Shown piece by piece: positions 28,223 through 38,900 of a stretch of DNA of 64,000 bases. The translations under genes were made by a program, and so were the position numbers. The notes beneath the pieces are model-generated. The model had not been told where the DNA came from and did not search any database. It was given only the letters and a program-made list of their open reading frames with translations. The DNA comes from Spirosoma sp. SC4-14 (GTDB taxonomy: Bacteria > Bacteroidota > Bacteroidia > Cytophagales > Spirosomataceae): the NCBI RefSeq assembly GCF_037201965.1, contig NZ_CP147518.1, positions 4,457,001 through 4,521,000 of the forward strand, given 5' to 3'. Numbering within the stretch: the first letter of the stretch is position 1; every line of letters starts with the position of its first letter.

Positions 28223-29531
28223 CGAATGTCCGTTCGATTTTTTCCAGGCTGGTCCCTTTTGTTTCGGGCATTAACCGAAGCACAAACAGGAGCTGGAGTA
28301 CCATCATGACGGCGAAAAAAAGAAACGTATTTCCTCCGCCAGCGTGTTCGGCCAGATAGGGGAATGTAAACGTAATAATTGCCGCCATGAACCAGTGTGT
28401 AAAGCTACCCAATGCCTGCCCACTGGCGCGTACTTCGTTCGGAAAAATTTCCGATATAAACACCCAGATCACGGCTCCCTGCGAAAAGCCGAAGAAGGCG
28501 ATGTAAGCAAACAACAGCAGAGGTACGGTCATGCCAAAATCCTGTACGTAAAAAGCACGGGCAACCAGGGCTAGTGTTACAATCAGCCCTATCGATCCTA
28601 CTTTCATCAGCGTTCGGCGGCCATAACGATCGATCAGATTGAGCGAAATAAGGGTAAAAATAAGGTTGATCAGACCAATTCCTGCCGACGACAACAGGGC
28701 CGAACTTTTGCCGAGGCCAGTCATCTCAAAAATCCGGGGCGCATAGTAAATGATGGCATTGATGCCCGATACCTGATTGAAAACGGCAAACAAAACAGCC
28801 AGCATGATGGGTGTGCTATATCGTTTCGAAAACAGATGGGCCGTTTGTTGCTGCCCGGCATGTTGCTGCAAGGCCAGAAGGGTCTCTTCAGCCGTTTCAG
28901 GATCAATCATAGTCAATACATCGCGGGCAGCCGCAACATTACCTTTCTGTAACAATAACCAGCGTGGACTCTCCGGAATATTGAGAACCGCAATCAAGAA
29001 AATCAGCGACGGAAACGCCTGCACGCCCAGCATCCAGCGCCACGATTCATCGCCTAGCCCTTCCAGCAGAAAATTGGAAAGATAGGCGATCAGAATACCC
29101 AGTACCACATTGAACTGAAACAGGGCAACCAATCGACCACGCGATTTAGGCGGTGATATTTCGGTGATATACATTGGGGCAGCCACCGATGAGGCACCCA
29201 CTCCTAACCCACCCAGAAAACGAAAAATCAGAAAAATATGCCAGTTAGCCGCCAGTGCCGTCCCCACCGATGCCGCCAGATATAGAACAGCAATCCAGAA
29301 AAGCGTTGTTTTGCGCCCTAGTTGCTGCGCTGGAATTCCGCCCAGCATCGACCCCAGAACAGTTCCAATCAAGGCAATCGAAACGGTAAGCCCATGCTCC
29401 CACACGCTCAATTTCCACAATACCTGAAGCGATTGTTCAACACCGGATATAACAGCCGTATCGAATCCAAATAAAAAGCCACCCAAAGCTGCCGTGATCG
29501 ACCAGAAAAAAATTCGTTGTTTTTGATGCAT
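28212..29531 (-). CDS. MFS sugar porter, probable fructose/hexose permease
   Basis: The product is 439 residues with twelve predicted helices and the sugar-porter signatures: FGFDTAVISGVEQSLQ in helix 1, GRKTT in loop 2-3, PMYITEISPPKSRGRLV, PESPRWLL in the central loop, DRYGRRTLMKVG, and PETKG at the C-terminus. It acts in the inner membrane as a proton or facilitative symporter. It heads the operon porter-kinase-GH32. The last residues (FVGH-stop) lie in the heptamer repeat. A tandem 16-bp direct repeat 160-200 bp upstream may be an operator. Confidence 0.95.
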   Translation of the reverse strand: MHQKQRIFFWSITAALGGFLFGFDTAVISGVEQSLQVLWKLSVWEHGLTVSIALIGTVLGSMLGGIPAQQLGRKTTLFWIAVLYLAASVGTALAANWHIFLIFRFLGGLGVGASSVAAPMYITEISPPKSRGRLVALFQFNVVLGILIAYLSNFLLEGLGDESWRWMLGVQAFPSLIFLIAVLNIPESPRWLLLQKGNVAAARDVLTMIDPETAEETLLALQQHAGQQQTAHLFSKRYSTPIMLAVLFAVFNQVSGINAIIYYAPRIFEMTGLGKSSALLSSAGIGLINLIFTLISLNLIDRYGRRTLMKVGSIGLIVTLALVARAFYVQDFGMTVPLLLFAYIAFFGFSQGAVIWVFISEIFPNEVRASGQALGSFTHWFMAAIITFTFPYLAEHAGGGNTFLFFAVMMVLQLLFVLRLMPETKGTSLEKIERTFVGH

Positions 29532-30158
29532 GTCAGGCTTAGCAGAACCGGGTCAGTTGCCGGTTCCTGAACCAAACTTACCACATTAATTAGGCCCCGG
29601 CTTTTGCTATTCGTTCAAATACTTTCGAAATACCAACAAAATGCCAACCAATTCATAATCAAATAGTTACCATTAAGTTTAAAAATTTATCTTTTGATTT
29701 TGTTTCGTCGTTTTTTGATTATGTTTCGGTCGAATCAGCGGTTGAACAGGCACCTGACGCCCGGCAATGATCGACTCCATTAATTAATGACCTGGTCTAC
29801 TTAGCTACTTTTCTTTAAGCCCAACTTCCAGAAAGTCAGAGAAAGGAGCTGAAGTAGCGATTTGGTTGCTAAACATTTAGCTATCGATGCAATCGCAGAC
29901 CGTGCTGAGCTGATGGGGCATGTACCGCTTAATCAGTTATTACTGGTTACAAAAAATAGGATTATTACAAGATAAATTAAACAAAATCAAGTAGTTACCT
30001 AAAATTTGTCGATAGCTGCTCCGTATTTGTGACTTATCCCCAATGCAACATCGCCCCCAAAAGCCTGTTCTTATTAGGTAGTCTTGTACGTATCTCGGCA
30101 AGACGGGGTATGTAACAGACGACTGTTGTTCCATCTGTTCATTTTAATTACTCAACGT
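29532..30158. other. 627-bp divergent regulatory region
   Basis: It lies between the minus-strand porter operon and the plus-strand fasciclin gene. The part near the porter is very AT-rich and contains the direct repeat at 29692-29728. The open frame upstream of 30159 has no coding character and was excluded from the fasciclin gene. Confidence 0.5.
29692..29728. promoter_or_regulatory. tandem 16-bp direct repeat, candidate operator
   Basis: TTTTGATTTTGTTTCG at 29692-29707 and TTTTGATTATGTTTCG at 29713-29728 differ at one base and are 21 bp apart start to start, two turns of the helix. Direct repeats of this kind bind DeoR-type and some LacI/AraC-type sugar regulators. The site is 161-197 bp upstream of the sugar-porter start. 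Confidence 0.55.
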
Positions 30159-31256
30159 ATGAACCATTCAATTCGCACGTACTTAAAACAGAGTACGTTT
30201 GTTCTACTGCTTGCAGCATCGCCTTTACTTTTTAGCTGCAACGACAATACCCCTGACCCTACTGGCGGAACCGGTACCACCCCTCCCGGCTCAGGCACCA
30301 GTACAACACCCGGATCGGGCACATCGACAACGCCCGGATCAGGGACCAGCACAACACCCGGATCGGGCACTAGCACAAATCCTGGCTCCGGCACTCTGGT
30401 TGTTGTTTCAACAGTTGAATATATCGGGCAGAAAAATAATCTCAATTTCCTACAGGCTGCCATTGACCGGGCCGGGTTGACCAGCGAGTTCAACAAAGGA
30501 AACCTTACGGTTTTTGCCCCTTCAGATGATGCATTCAAAGCTGCGGGTTATGCCAGCGAAGCAGCCGTTTCGGCTGCCCCCGCTGCCGATATTGAGCGTA
30601 TTCTCCGCTATCATATCGTTAATTCCCGCATCGACCAATCGGCTATACCGACCGCCGTCAATACAACTTATCAAACTGATCTGGCCGATAATCAGCTTTC
30701 GGTCTATAAGGTCAGTATGAGCGACATTAGCGTTAACCAGGCCAAAATTGTTGAAGGCGACAACCCGACCACGAACAGTGTTGTTCACATTATCAATCAG
30801 GTACTGATGCCTGCCACTGTCAATCTGGTTGCGCTGGCGAAAAACAATGCCAATCTTTCATTCTTCTCGGCCGCTGTTGATCGGGCAGGTTCGAGCGTGC
30901 TGGATGTGCTGAACAAAAACACTCAAAACGGCTATACAGTGTTTGCACCAACCAACGATGCCTTCAAAGCGGCTGGCTATGCTGACGAAGCAGCCATCAA
31001 AGCGGCCGATCCGAAAGTTCTTGCCGATCTGCTCCTCTATCATGTGCTGACATACAGTGCCTATTCGCAGACCTTCCAGAATGGTGCTACCATTGTAACG
31101 GCACAGGGAGGCAGTGTTCAGACGAATGTTAGCAACGGCAAGGTTACCATACTAGGTAAAGGAAATGGTACTAATGCCGCCACAATTACGCAGGCCGATC
31201 AGGTAGCTTCCAACGGTGTGCTGCACGTTATTGACCGGGTATTGCTGAGTAAATAA
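30159..31256 (+). CDS. lipoprotein with two fasciclin domains
   Basis: The product is 365 residues from the ATG at 30159. The lipobox is LLFSC near residue 24. A low-complexity linker of 8-residue units (GSGTSTTP, four copies; DNA period 24 bp at 30286-30392) follows, then two fasciclin (FAS1) domains with the hallmark FAPSDDAFKAAG / FAPTNDAFKAAG and a closing VVHIINQVLMP / VLHVIDRVLLSK. FAS1 domains mediate adhesion at the cell surface. It sits inside the fructan locus on the opposite strand, and no functional link to fructan use is evident. Confidence 0.93.
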   Translation: MNHSIRTYLKQSTFVLLLAASPLLFSCNDNTPDPTGGTGTTPPGSGTSTTPGSGTSTTPGSGTSTTPGSGTSTNPGSGTLVVVSTVEYIGQKNNLNFLQAAIDRAGLTSEFNKGNLTVFAPSDDAFKAAGYASEAAVSAAPAADIERILRYHIVNSRIDQSAIPTAVNTTYQTDLADNQLSVYKVSMSDISVNQAKIVEGDNPTTNSVVHIINQVLMPATVNLVALAKNNANLSFFSAAVDRAGSSVLDVLNKNTQNGYTVFAPTNDAFKAAGYADEAAIKAADPKVLADLLLYHVLTYSAYSQTFQNGATIVTAQGGSVQTNVSNGKVTILGKGNGTNAATITQADQVASNGVLHVIDRVLLSK

Positions 31257-31277
31257 CTGAGTTGATTCATTTCGTTA

Positions 31278-31310
31278 AACAGAGGCCAGCAATCAGTGCT
31301 GGCCTCTGTT
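31278..31310. terminator. bidirectional terminator between convergent genes
   Basis: aacagaggccagca at 31278-31291 pairs perfectly with tgctggcctctgtt at 31297-31310 around a 5-base loop. It lies between the fasciclin stop and the hybrid-regulator stop at 31315 and can serve both. Confidence 0.85.
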
Positions 31311-31314
31311 GCCT

Positions 31315-34113
31315 TTATACACGCATCGGCGATTTCCTGTATTCGGAGGGCGTTTTCTGGGTATGCTGTTTGAAAAATGTTGTGAAGTAGGCTGCCGAGC
31401 CGAAACCTGTTTCGGCCGCAATTTCAGCCATCGATTTATTGGTTTCTTTCAGCATATATTTCGCTTTTTTCAGCCTTACTTCAGCCAGATAATCGCTTAC
31501 ATTCATAGCAAGCAGTGCCTGTACTTTCCGGTAGAGCTGAACGCGCGACAATCCCATTTCGCGGCTAAGCTTTTCAACGCTAAATGTTGGATCGGCCAGG
31601 TGTTTTTCAATAAGAGCAGTCAGTTCGTTGAGGAATTTCTTCTCCTGCCGATTGGCCGGCTGCGGCAATAAATCGGCCGAATAACGGCGCTGCCATTTCG
31701 CCCGATTGGCCAGCGTGGTACGCAATGTTTCGAGCAGATACGTGCTGTTAAATGGTTTGGTGATATAGGCATCGGCTCCGGCACGGGTTCCTTCGATCCG
31801 ATTTTCCATCTGCCCTTTCGCAGTCAACAGAATAACCGGAATGTGCGATGTGCGCGAATCTGCCTTTATCCGCTGGGTGAGCTGCAACCCATCCAGAGCA
31901 GTGCCATCCAGCATTACATCGCTGATAATCACATCCGGTACAATTTCCAGAACCCGCTCCCATCCGTTTTCACCTGTTTTTTCAACTACTACCTCAAACT
32001 CCTGCCCGAGCCGGGTTGCCAGAAACGTACGCAGGTCATCGTTATCTTCAACAATCAATACCGTACTTGCCTGTTTTGGTACATTTACTATCAATTCGCC
32101 CGTATCGTCCACTTCTTCGTCCAGCGTCAGTATTCGTGGCCGTATCACCGATGGCGATGCGGGTTTCCCCATCTCATCAGGACTTAAATGCTGATTACCC
32201 GTGGGCAACTGAATGGTAAACTCCGTTCCAATTCCTTTCTCCGACTGCACACGAAGTTCGCCCTGATGCAATTGAATAAACTCCATCGAAAGCGCGAGGC
32301 CTAAGCCTTTTCCAAGATTGAATGGTTTTGCCCCGCTAAAGAACAAATCGAAGGCATGTTCCTGTTCTTCCGGTGTCATTCCCTCGCCATTATCGCTCAC
32401 CTGAATCTGTACCCAATTGTCAAGCAACGTTAACCGAACATGAATCAGACCGCCTTTGGGCGTATATTTAAAGGCATTGGATAGCAGGTTAAAGAGAACT
32501 TTGTCCAGCTTTTCGGCATCGAACCATACCGGCAGACTGGTTCTTTCGGGTATAAATTGCAGATCGATGCGTTGTTTTTGCGCCTTTCGGGCAAAGTCAT
32601 GAACAATTTCCCGAACAAAGGCCACCAAATCCTGTTCCGATGCATGCAGCCGCTGCTTACCGGCATCCGTTTTGCGCAGATCCAACATCTGATCCACCAG
32701 TCGCAGGAGTCGATAGGCATTTTTTTGCACCAGCCCCAAACTAGTTTTCAACTCATGAGGGCTCACATTCTTTTTCTCCAGCAGATCTTCAGTTGGAGTC
32801 AGAATCAGGCTTAGGGGTGTGTTAAATTCGTGGGAAATGTAGGAGTAAAACCGTAGTTTTTCTTCGGTGGCCGCCCGTGCCTGCTGCGATACGGCTTCAA
32901 TCTGATCTTTCTGATCAAGAATTTCCTGATTCTGCCGTTCGAGCGTTTGGTAAGCGGCCCGTTTCTGGCGAAACAGGTAAAGTGCCCAGGCAGCCAGCGC
33001 AATCACAACAATCAGACAGATCAGCGTAAAATAAAGTGTATTTTTTTGGGATGAATACGTTTGCGTGAGTTCTCTGATGCGCCGAATCTGACGGTTGATG
33101 TCGGTCTGTTGCGCCATAATCCGCTCATTCTGTAGCTTCATGATGCGTACATTCGTCGAATCGATGAGCGTAATAGGAAGCCGGTTTTCCCGTTTGAACG
33201 GTTGTTTATTCAGGATGGCAAGCGCAGTCTGAATGGCTTCTTTACCGCCAGTAGGATATAAGACCGTAGCACTGAGAATACCCCGGTCAACGAGATCGAT
33301 ACCTTCGTTTTTGCCTGGCAAGCCATCGACACCAATAATTTTCACCTGATTAGCTACTCCTGCCTGCTGACAAACCCGATACGCTTTCAGCGCTGTACGG
33401 TCATTCTGGGCAAAAATCAGTTGTAGGCCCGGTTTCTCTTGTAGCAACTTAGTCAATTTCCCGGCAAAGGAGTGCGTATCCCAGTCGCCTTCGAGTTTTG
33501 TGACCAGCCGGAGGCCCGGATGTTGATGAATAACTTCGATGAAACCGCGATGCCGGTCGATATCGGCCGAAGAGCCCGGCGACTCTCCTATTTCCAGCAC
33601 ATTGCCAGCCCCATGCAACAGAGCGTTTGCATAGATTCCTGCCGTTCGGCCTACCTCAACATTATCGGCACCAACATAAGCCGTATACTCGTCAGACGCG
33701 GTACGCCGGTCCAGAATAACGACGGGAATCTGCTGCTGGTAAGCTTTTTCAACAATGGGGGTAATGGGTAGTGCGGCATTGGGCGAAACAATCAGCAAAT
33801 CGATCTGTTGCCCAATAAGTTTTTGAATCTGTTGTACCTGTTTTGCACTCTGCCCATCGGCATTTTCGACCAATAATTCGATTTCGGGGTTAAAAGACAG
33901 CTCGCGGTTCATGTCGTCCAGCATGGTTTTTCGCCAGGTGTCGGCCTCCGTGCGTTGCGAAAAGCCAATCCGAAATGATTTATTTTCAGTTGGCGATGTA
34001 CACCCCGCCCCTACTAGGCAACAGAATAGAATGGGCCAGGTATTCAGGGAAAGCAAACGCCTACTCAGCAAAGTAAATCGGGACAGAACCCACGAGCAGA
34101 CGAAATTTATCAT
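31315..34113 (-). CDS. hybrid two-component regulator with periplasmic sugar-binding sensor and AraC output
   Basis: The product is 932 residues from the ATG at 34113; the open frame extends further, but only to a GTG. In order: N-terminal membrane/lipoprotein-like signal (LFCCLVGAGC); RbsB-like periplasmic-binding domain (about 45-320; FRIGFSQRTEADTWRKTMLD, VVILDRRTASDEYTAYVGAD); second membrane helix near 365-385; HisKA with phospho-His in SHEFNTPLSLILTP; HATPase_c (NLLSNAFKYTPKGG, DNGEGM); receiver with Asp in DVIISDVMLDG; AraC-type HTH (EKLSREMGLSRVQLYRKVQA). Among Bacteroidota, a ribose-binding-like sensor of this kind is known to detect fructose in the fructan locus of Bacteroides thetaiotaomicron. 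It probably controls the adjacent SusCD and GH32 genes. Confidence 0.93.
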   Translation of the reverse strand: MINFVCSWVLSRFTLLSRRLLSLNTWPILFCCLVGAGCTSPTENKSFRIGFSQRTEADTWRKTMLDDMNRELSFNPEIELLVENADGQSAKQVQQIQKLIGQQIDLLIVSPNAALPITPIVEKAYQQQIPVVILDRRTASDEYTAYVGADNVEVGRTAGIYANALLHGAGNVLEIGESPGSSADIDRHRGFIEVIHQHPGLRLVTKLEGDWDTHSFAGKLTKLLQEKPGLQLIFAQNDRTALKAYRVCQQAGVANQVKIIGVDGLPGKNEGIDLVDRGILSATVLYPTGGKEAIQTALAILNKQPFKRENRLPITLIDSTNVRIMKLQNERIMAQQTDINRQIRRIRELTQTYSSQKNTLYFTLICLIVVIALAAWALYLFRQKRAAYQTLERQNQEILDQKDQIEAVSQQARAATEEKLRFYSYISHEFNTPLSLILTPTEDLLEKKNVSPHELKTSLGLVQKNAYRLLRLVDQMLDLRKTDAGKQRLHASEQDLVAFVREIVHDFARKAQKQRIDLQFIPERTSLPVWFDAEKLDKVLFNLLSNAFKYTPKGGLIHVRLTLLDNWVQIQVSDNGEGMTPEEQEHAFDLFFSGAKPFNLGKGLGLALSMEFIQLHQGELRVQSEKGIGTEFTIQLPTGNQHLSPDEMGKPASPSVIRPRILTLDEEVDDTGELIVNVPKQASTVLIVEDNDDLRTFLATRLGQEFEVVVEKTGENGWERVLEIVPDVIISDVMLDGTALDGLQLTQRIKADSRTSHIPVILLTAKGQMENRIEGTRAGADAYITKPFNSTYLLETLRTTLANRAKWQRRYSADLLPQPANRQEKKFLNELTALIEKHLADPTFSVEKLSREMGLSRVQLYRKVQALLAMNVSDYLAEVRLKKAKYMLKETNKSMAEIAAETGFGSAAYFTTFFKQHTQKTPSEYRKSPMRV

Positions 34114-34223
34114 AAGCAATAAGCGTACAGGCTTCCTGTATTCAACAAAGATAATGTATAAGTTTTTGGGCACAAATTAGCAACACAACAGGAGAAATCA
34201 ACTTCACCTAATGGTATTAAAAC

Positions 34224-34253
34224 AAAAGCCCTCCCATTGCTGAGAGAGCTTTT
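34224..34253 (-). terminator. terminator of the susCD operon
   Basis: AAAAGC.CTC and GAG.GCTTTT pair around cccattgct. Read on the minus strand it ends in a T-rich stretch, 30 bp past the SusD stop. Confidence 0.7.
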
Positions 34254-34282
34254 GTGGCAGCACGCATATTGATACGGACTAA

Positions 34283-35845
34283 TTACACGCCTGGGTAGCC
34301 AGGGTTTTGGGGGCGGAGGTTCGGGTTATTCAGCATTTCCTGCTTGCCCAGCGGAAACAACAGGTGTTTTTCCTGCAATGCCTGTTTGGAGCTTTGGTTA
34401 ACGTGTCCAACGAAGTCGTCGAAACCGTTTGTCTGCTCATTATAGACCTTCCGCAAACGAACCATATCGAACCAGGTGATTTGCTCGTAGCACAGTTCAT
34501 GCCAGCGTTCGCGCCATACGGCTTCGCGGAAGGTCGCCTGTGTGTAGGTACCCAGTGCCGGAGTTGTCAACTGGGCCCGATCCCGAATCCGTTTGAAGGC
34601 ATCGTAGGCTGCCTGCGTAGGTCCACCTACCTCATTCTGAGCTTCGGCGTATATCAGCAACACTTCGGCATAGCGGATTTGTGGCACATTCAGGTTATTG
34701 TTCCGCGTACCCGCTACCCCAAACGTACCATTGGCCGTACGGTTGAAGTGTTTGAAAATATACGGAGCCCCCAGATCGAACGGGGCACCGTTCCCATTCG
34801 TGAAGTAGGTAGTATAAAAATACCCTTCCTGATCTTTCGCCCGCAGATCGCCTGCTTCATACGACTTGTAGAACGATGATGTTGGCACCGTACTACCCGT
34901 CCCTGATGGACCGTTATAGGTCACCGGTTTAAAATTCGGATACATATTGTCCATTGGATTACCAGCTACCAGCGTGTTGTACTGAAGCATAAACAGGTGT
35001 TCAACCTTGTTTTTGTTGCTTTCCTTATGTACATCTTCATACGTTGGAAACAGGTTGATTGTCGACGGATTGGCATTGGCGTAGGTAATCACTTCAAATG
35101 CCTTGTCGGCGGCCAGTTTGTAGTACGAAGCCCCCTTGTTGAGCGGCTGACCGGCCATTGTCAGATAAACGCGGGCCAGTTGCGATTTAACCGCAGCCAG
35201 GTTCACACGACCACTCACATCCATCCAGGCCAGCCCGGCAGCTTCGGCTGCGGTCAGATCCTCAACAATGAGCTTGTAGACATCTTCCTGTTTAGCACGG
35301 GGCGGCTGAAAGTCAGCGGAGTTCGCCGTTTGTGGCTTGGTTACGAGCGGAATATCGCCCCATAGCCGTACTGCCGTAAAATAGGCCGTAGCACGCAGAA
35401 ACCTGGCTTCGCCCAGAATTTTTGTCTTCTGAGCATCATCCATCGGCGTAATGGCAGGTACTTTATCAAGCAACTGGTTCGCCTGGGCAATAACCCGATA
35501 CAGGCCATTCCAGTAGTTGACAACGTGCGCCGTATTGCCATCATACACCAGCCCATACAGGTTGTTGAGGTCGGAGTTCTGGGCCGTTTCGGTTGTCGAC
35601 GTTCCCGTAGGCGCTTCGAGCAGTTGCCAGTTCGACGAGAAAATCCCGGCTCCGTCGCCCATAAACCGCATGTTGTCGTACACAGCGGCCAGGGCTGCTT
35701 CGGCATGGTCGGGAATTGTGTAAAAATTGTCGGGAGTCAGATTTGAGGGAGCTTTCTCAACCAGGAAATCCGTACAACCAACGGGGCCAAGCAAAACAGC
35801 GCCTAAAACCGCTACCTTACCTATATTTTTTGCGATAAACTTCAT
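34283..35845 (-). CDS. SusD-like glycan-binding lipoprotein (fructan-type locus)
   Basis: The product is 520 residues. The lipobox is LLGPVGC. N-terminal SusD motif NLTPDNFYTIPDHAEAALAA, middle FLRATAYFTAVRLWGDIPLV, and C-terminal WRERWHELCYEQITWFDMVR with LFPLGKQEMLNNPNLRPQN. It pairs with the SusC encoded 120 bp upstream on the minus strand and should bind the same glycan at the cell surface. The neighbouring GH32, kinase and porter make a fructan or fructo-oligosaccharide the best guess. Confidence 0.95.
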   Translation of the reverse strand: MKFIAKNIGKVAVLGAVLLGPVGCTDFLVEKAPSNLTPDNFYTIPDHAEAALAAVYDNMRFMGDGAGIFSSNWQLLEAPTGTSTTETAQNSDLNNLYGLVYDGNTAHVVNYWNGLYRVIAQANQLLDKVPAITPMDDAQKTKILGEARFLRATAYFTAVRLWGDIPLVTKPQTANSADFQPPRAKQEDVYKLIVEDLTAAEAAGLAWMDVSGRVNLAAVKSQLARVYLTMAGQPLNKGASYYKLAADKAFEVITYANANPSTINLFPTYEDVHKESNKNKVEHLFMLQYNTLVAGNPMDNMYPNFKPVTYNGPSGTGSTVPTSSFYKSYEAGDLRAKDQEGYFYTTYFTNGNGAPFDLGAPYIFKHFNRTANGTFGVAGTRNNNLNVPQIRYAEVLLIYAEAQNEVGGPTQAAYDAFKRIRDRAQLTTPALGTYTQATFREAVWRERWHELCYEQITWFDMVRLRKVYNEQTNGFDDFVGHVNQSSKQALQEKHLLFPLGKQEMLNNPNLRPQNPGYPGV

Positions 35846-35965
35846 TGTAAATGTCTTAAAAAGATTTTGGAGTTAACTATCCTGAACCGCTGTCAAAGGC
35901 CATTCCTCATTGTTCAGATTCATCTTTCACCGACAAATGGCCCGTATGACTCATGCCTGGTTAGC

Positions 35966-38900
35966 TTATAAACCGATCTGCAAACCCACCATATAGGTTG
36001 TAGGTTTTGGATAGTTATGCCAGATTTCGCCCTGCGAGAACGCACTGCTATCGTTACCCTGGTTGGTTGGTGTAACTTCTGGATCGCCAATGATTTTGTC
36101 GTGAACAGCCAGGAAGAAATTCTGCACCGTTGCATATACCCGCAAGCGATTCACCTTGATCTTGTTGAGCACTTCGGGCGTGAAGGTGTAGCCCAGCAAC
36201 AGGTTTTTACCACGCAGGAACGAGCCATCTTTCACCCAGTGACTATCTACATTGGTTACGTAACCAGCCCGTGTATCGCGGATTTCGGCAATCGGCGTGT
36301 TCTGATTGGTTGGCGTCCATGCATTCAGCACACTTTTGTAGCTGTTGGCCAGTGCCTGGCGGTCTTCGCTGGGGTGAAGGTTCATCAGCAGCACATCGTT
36401 TCCGTAGGAGAACTGAAGTTCAAGCGTCAGGTCCAGATTATGATACCGGAAGGTATTGGTCATGGCTCCCCACGATTTTGGGCTACCATTGCCAATAATA
36501 CTCCGGTCGGCATCCGTAATAGCATGGTCGCCGTTTACGTCCAGATACTTGATATCGCCCGGCAGAATAGTCAGACCGTTCCGATAGCTGGTAAACTTAG
36601 CCGCTTCTTCGCGTTCTGCTTCGCTCCAGGTACCCAGACGGGTTAGCCCCCAAAACGAACCAACCGGCTGCCCTACCCGAATGATGTTGGTCTGGTTGGT
36701 GAAGTTAGGACCACCTACGCCGAAAATATCCGATGGCGTTGCCAGCGACAGAACTTTGTTGCGGTTGAACGAGATATTGAACGTTGTGCTCCACTGGAAA
36801 CCTCCCCGGTCGATGTTGACCGTGTTCAGGCCAAACTCAAAGCCGTAGTTCTGCATCGAACCCACATTCCGACGGATGGTTGCATAACCGCTGGTGCGAG
36901 GTACAGGGGCATCGAGCAGCATGTCGGTTGTTTTCCGGTAGTAGTAATCAGCCTCCAGATTGACGCGTCCTTTAAACAGACCAATTTCCAGACCCACATC
37001 GCTCTGGGCTGTTTTTTCCCAGCGCAGATCGGGGTTGGCCAATCGGCTGATGCCAGTTCCGGTTACTTTGGCATCGTTATAGATCGTAGCATAGTTCGAG
37101 CTGAGCAATGACAGCGATGTATAGGGCGGAATTTCAGAGTTACCGGTCAAACCAAAGCTGGTCCGAACTTTCAGGTTCGAGATCACCGGATTGCCTTTCA
37201 GGAAATTCTCTTCGGTTACGCGCCAGGCCAGTGCAGCCGACGGGAAGAAAGCAAATTTGTGGTTTTCACCAAACTTCGACGAACCATCGGCCCGGCCCGT
37301 TACGGTCAGCAGGTAGCGATCTTTGTAGCCATAATTGATACGACCGAAGTATGAGTTAAAGGCAAACCGCGAAGCATCAGACCCAACCGTTGGTAGCGTA
37401 CTACCGGCTCCCAGGTTGTTGTAGCCAAAATAGTCCGTTGCAAAATTCCGAACACTGGCACTCATGCTAAAAATGTTCGTTTCCTGCCACGAAATACCCA
37501 ACAGGCCCGTAAACGAATGGTCGGCACCAAACTGTTTGTTATAGGTCAGGTAGTTTTCCAACGACCAGAAACTCTCTTTCCGGTTGCTGGTCGAAGCGGT
37601 TCCGTTTGCGCCGATTTCCAGTGTGCGGGTGCTCGACTGATCGTTCTCCTGCGTCTGGATATTTACACCAAGTACGGTGCGCATTTCCAGCCCTTTCGCC
37701 AGATTAAGATTCGTAAACAGGCTACCGATTGTGGTCTGTGTATTCAGAATATACCGACGATCCATCAGCCGGTGCACCGAACTCATCGTTCCTTCGGCAT
37801 ACGGATAATCGCGGTTGTTCGCATAGCTTCCATCGGCATACTTAACCGGCAGGAACGGAAAGTCTTCAACAATCTGCCGGGCAACGGCATCGTTCTGGTC
37901 GACAATGTTTTCAGACTGGTTGTTGTAGCTTAGGGTTCCGCCAATTTTCAACCATTTTTTCACCTGATCGTCAATCGTAAACCGACCCGAATAGCGTTTC
38001 AGATACGATGTTTTGATCAATCCCTGATCATTCCGGTACCCTACCGACAAGGAATATTGAGTCCGTTCGTTACCACCGCTGAAGTTTAACTGATGGTTCT
38101 GCGACAGCTTATTTTGCGTTGCTTCTTTCATCCAGTCGGTATCGTACAGAGGATTCAGATTTGCATCAAAAATCCCAGGGTGGGCTGCGCTAAAGGCAGC
38201 TCGCCGAACTTTTGGGTCCAGATAAGACCATTTACCAGCCGCCCAGCCAACAGGGTCATATTTTGCCATATTGGCATACGCCAGATCTTCGACCGCCAGA
38301 TACTCTTTCGCATTCAGCACCTGAGGCCGGTTAGGACCAATGGTATTTACACTGAAGTTGGCATCGTAGGTAACCCGGCCTTCGCCTGCTTTTCCTTTTT
38401 TGGTCTGTACCAGAATAACGCCGTTGGCACCTCTGGCTCCATAAATGGCTGTTGAAGAAGCATCTTTCAAAACTTCTACCGAAACAATATCATTCGGGTT
38501 AATGTAGTCGATTGGCGAACTAAACTGATTACCCGTGCTTTGTGGCAGCATTACTCCGTCGACCACGTAGAGCGGATTGTTCGATGAGTTGATCGAGCTA
38601 AACCCCCGAATCCGAATGGTTGTCCGGCCACCGGGACGCCCCGAGTTTGTGTTTACCTGCACACCCGGCATCCGACCCGAAAGCGCCTGGTTAAGCGACG
38701 GTGCCGGACGCTCCTGAAGTTGTGCTTCTTTTACGCTGGCGACAGCCCCCGTCAGATCCGATTTCTTGGTCGTACCATAACCAATCACAACGATTTCGTC
38801 CAGTACTTTACTATCGGCTTTCAGTGATATGTCGATGGTAGCCTGAGCACCCACGCGAACCTCTTGTGGCAAATAACCTACAAATGAAAAAACAAGTGTA

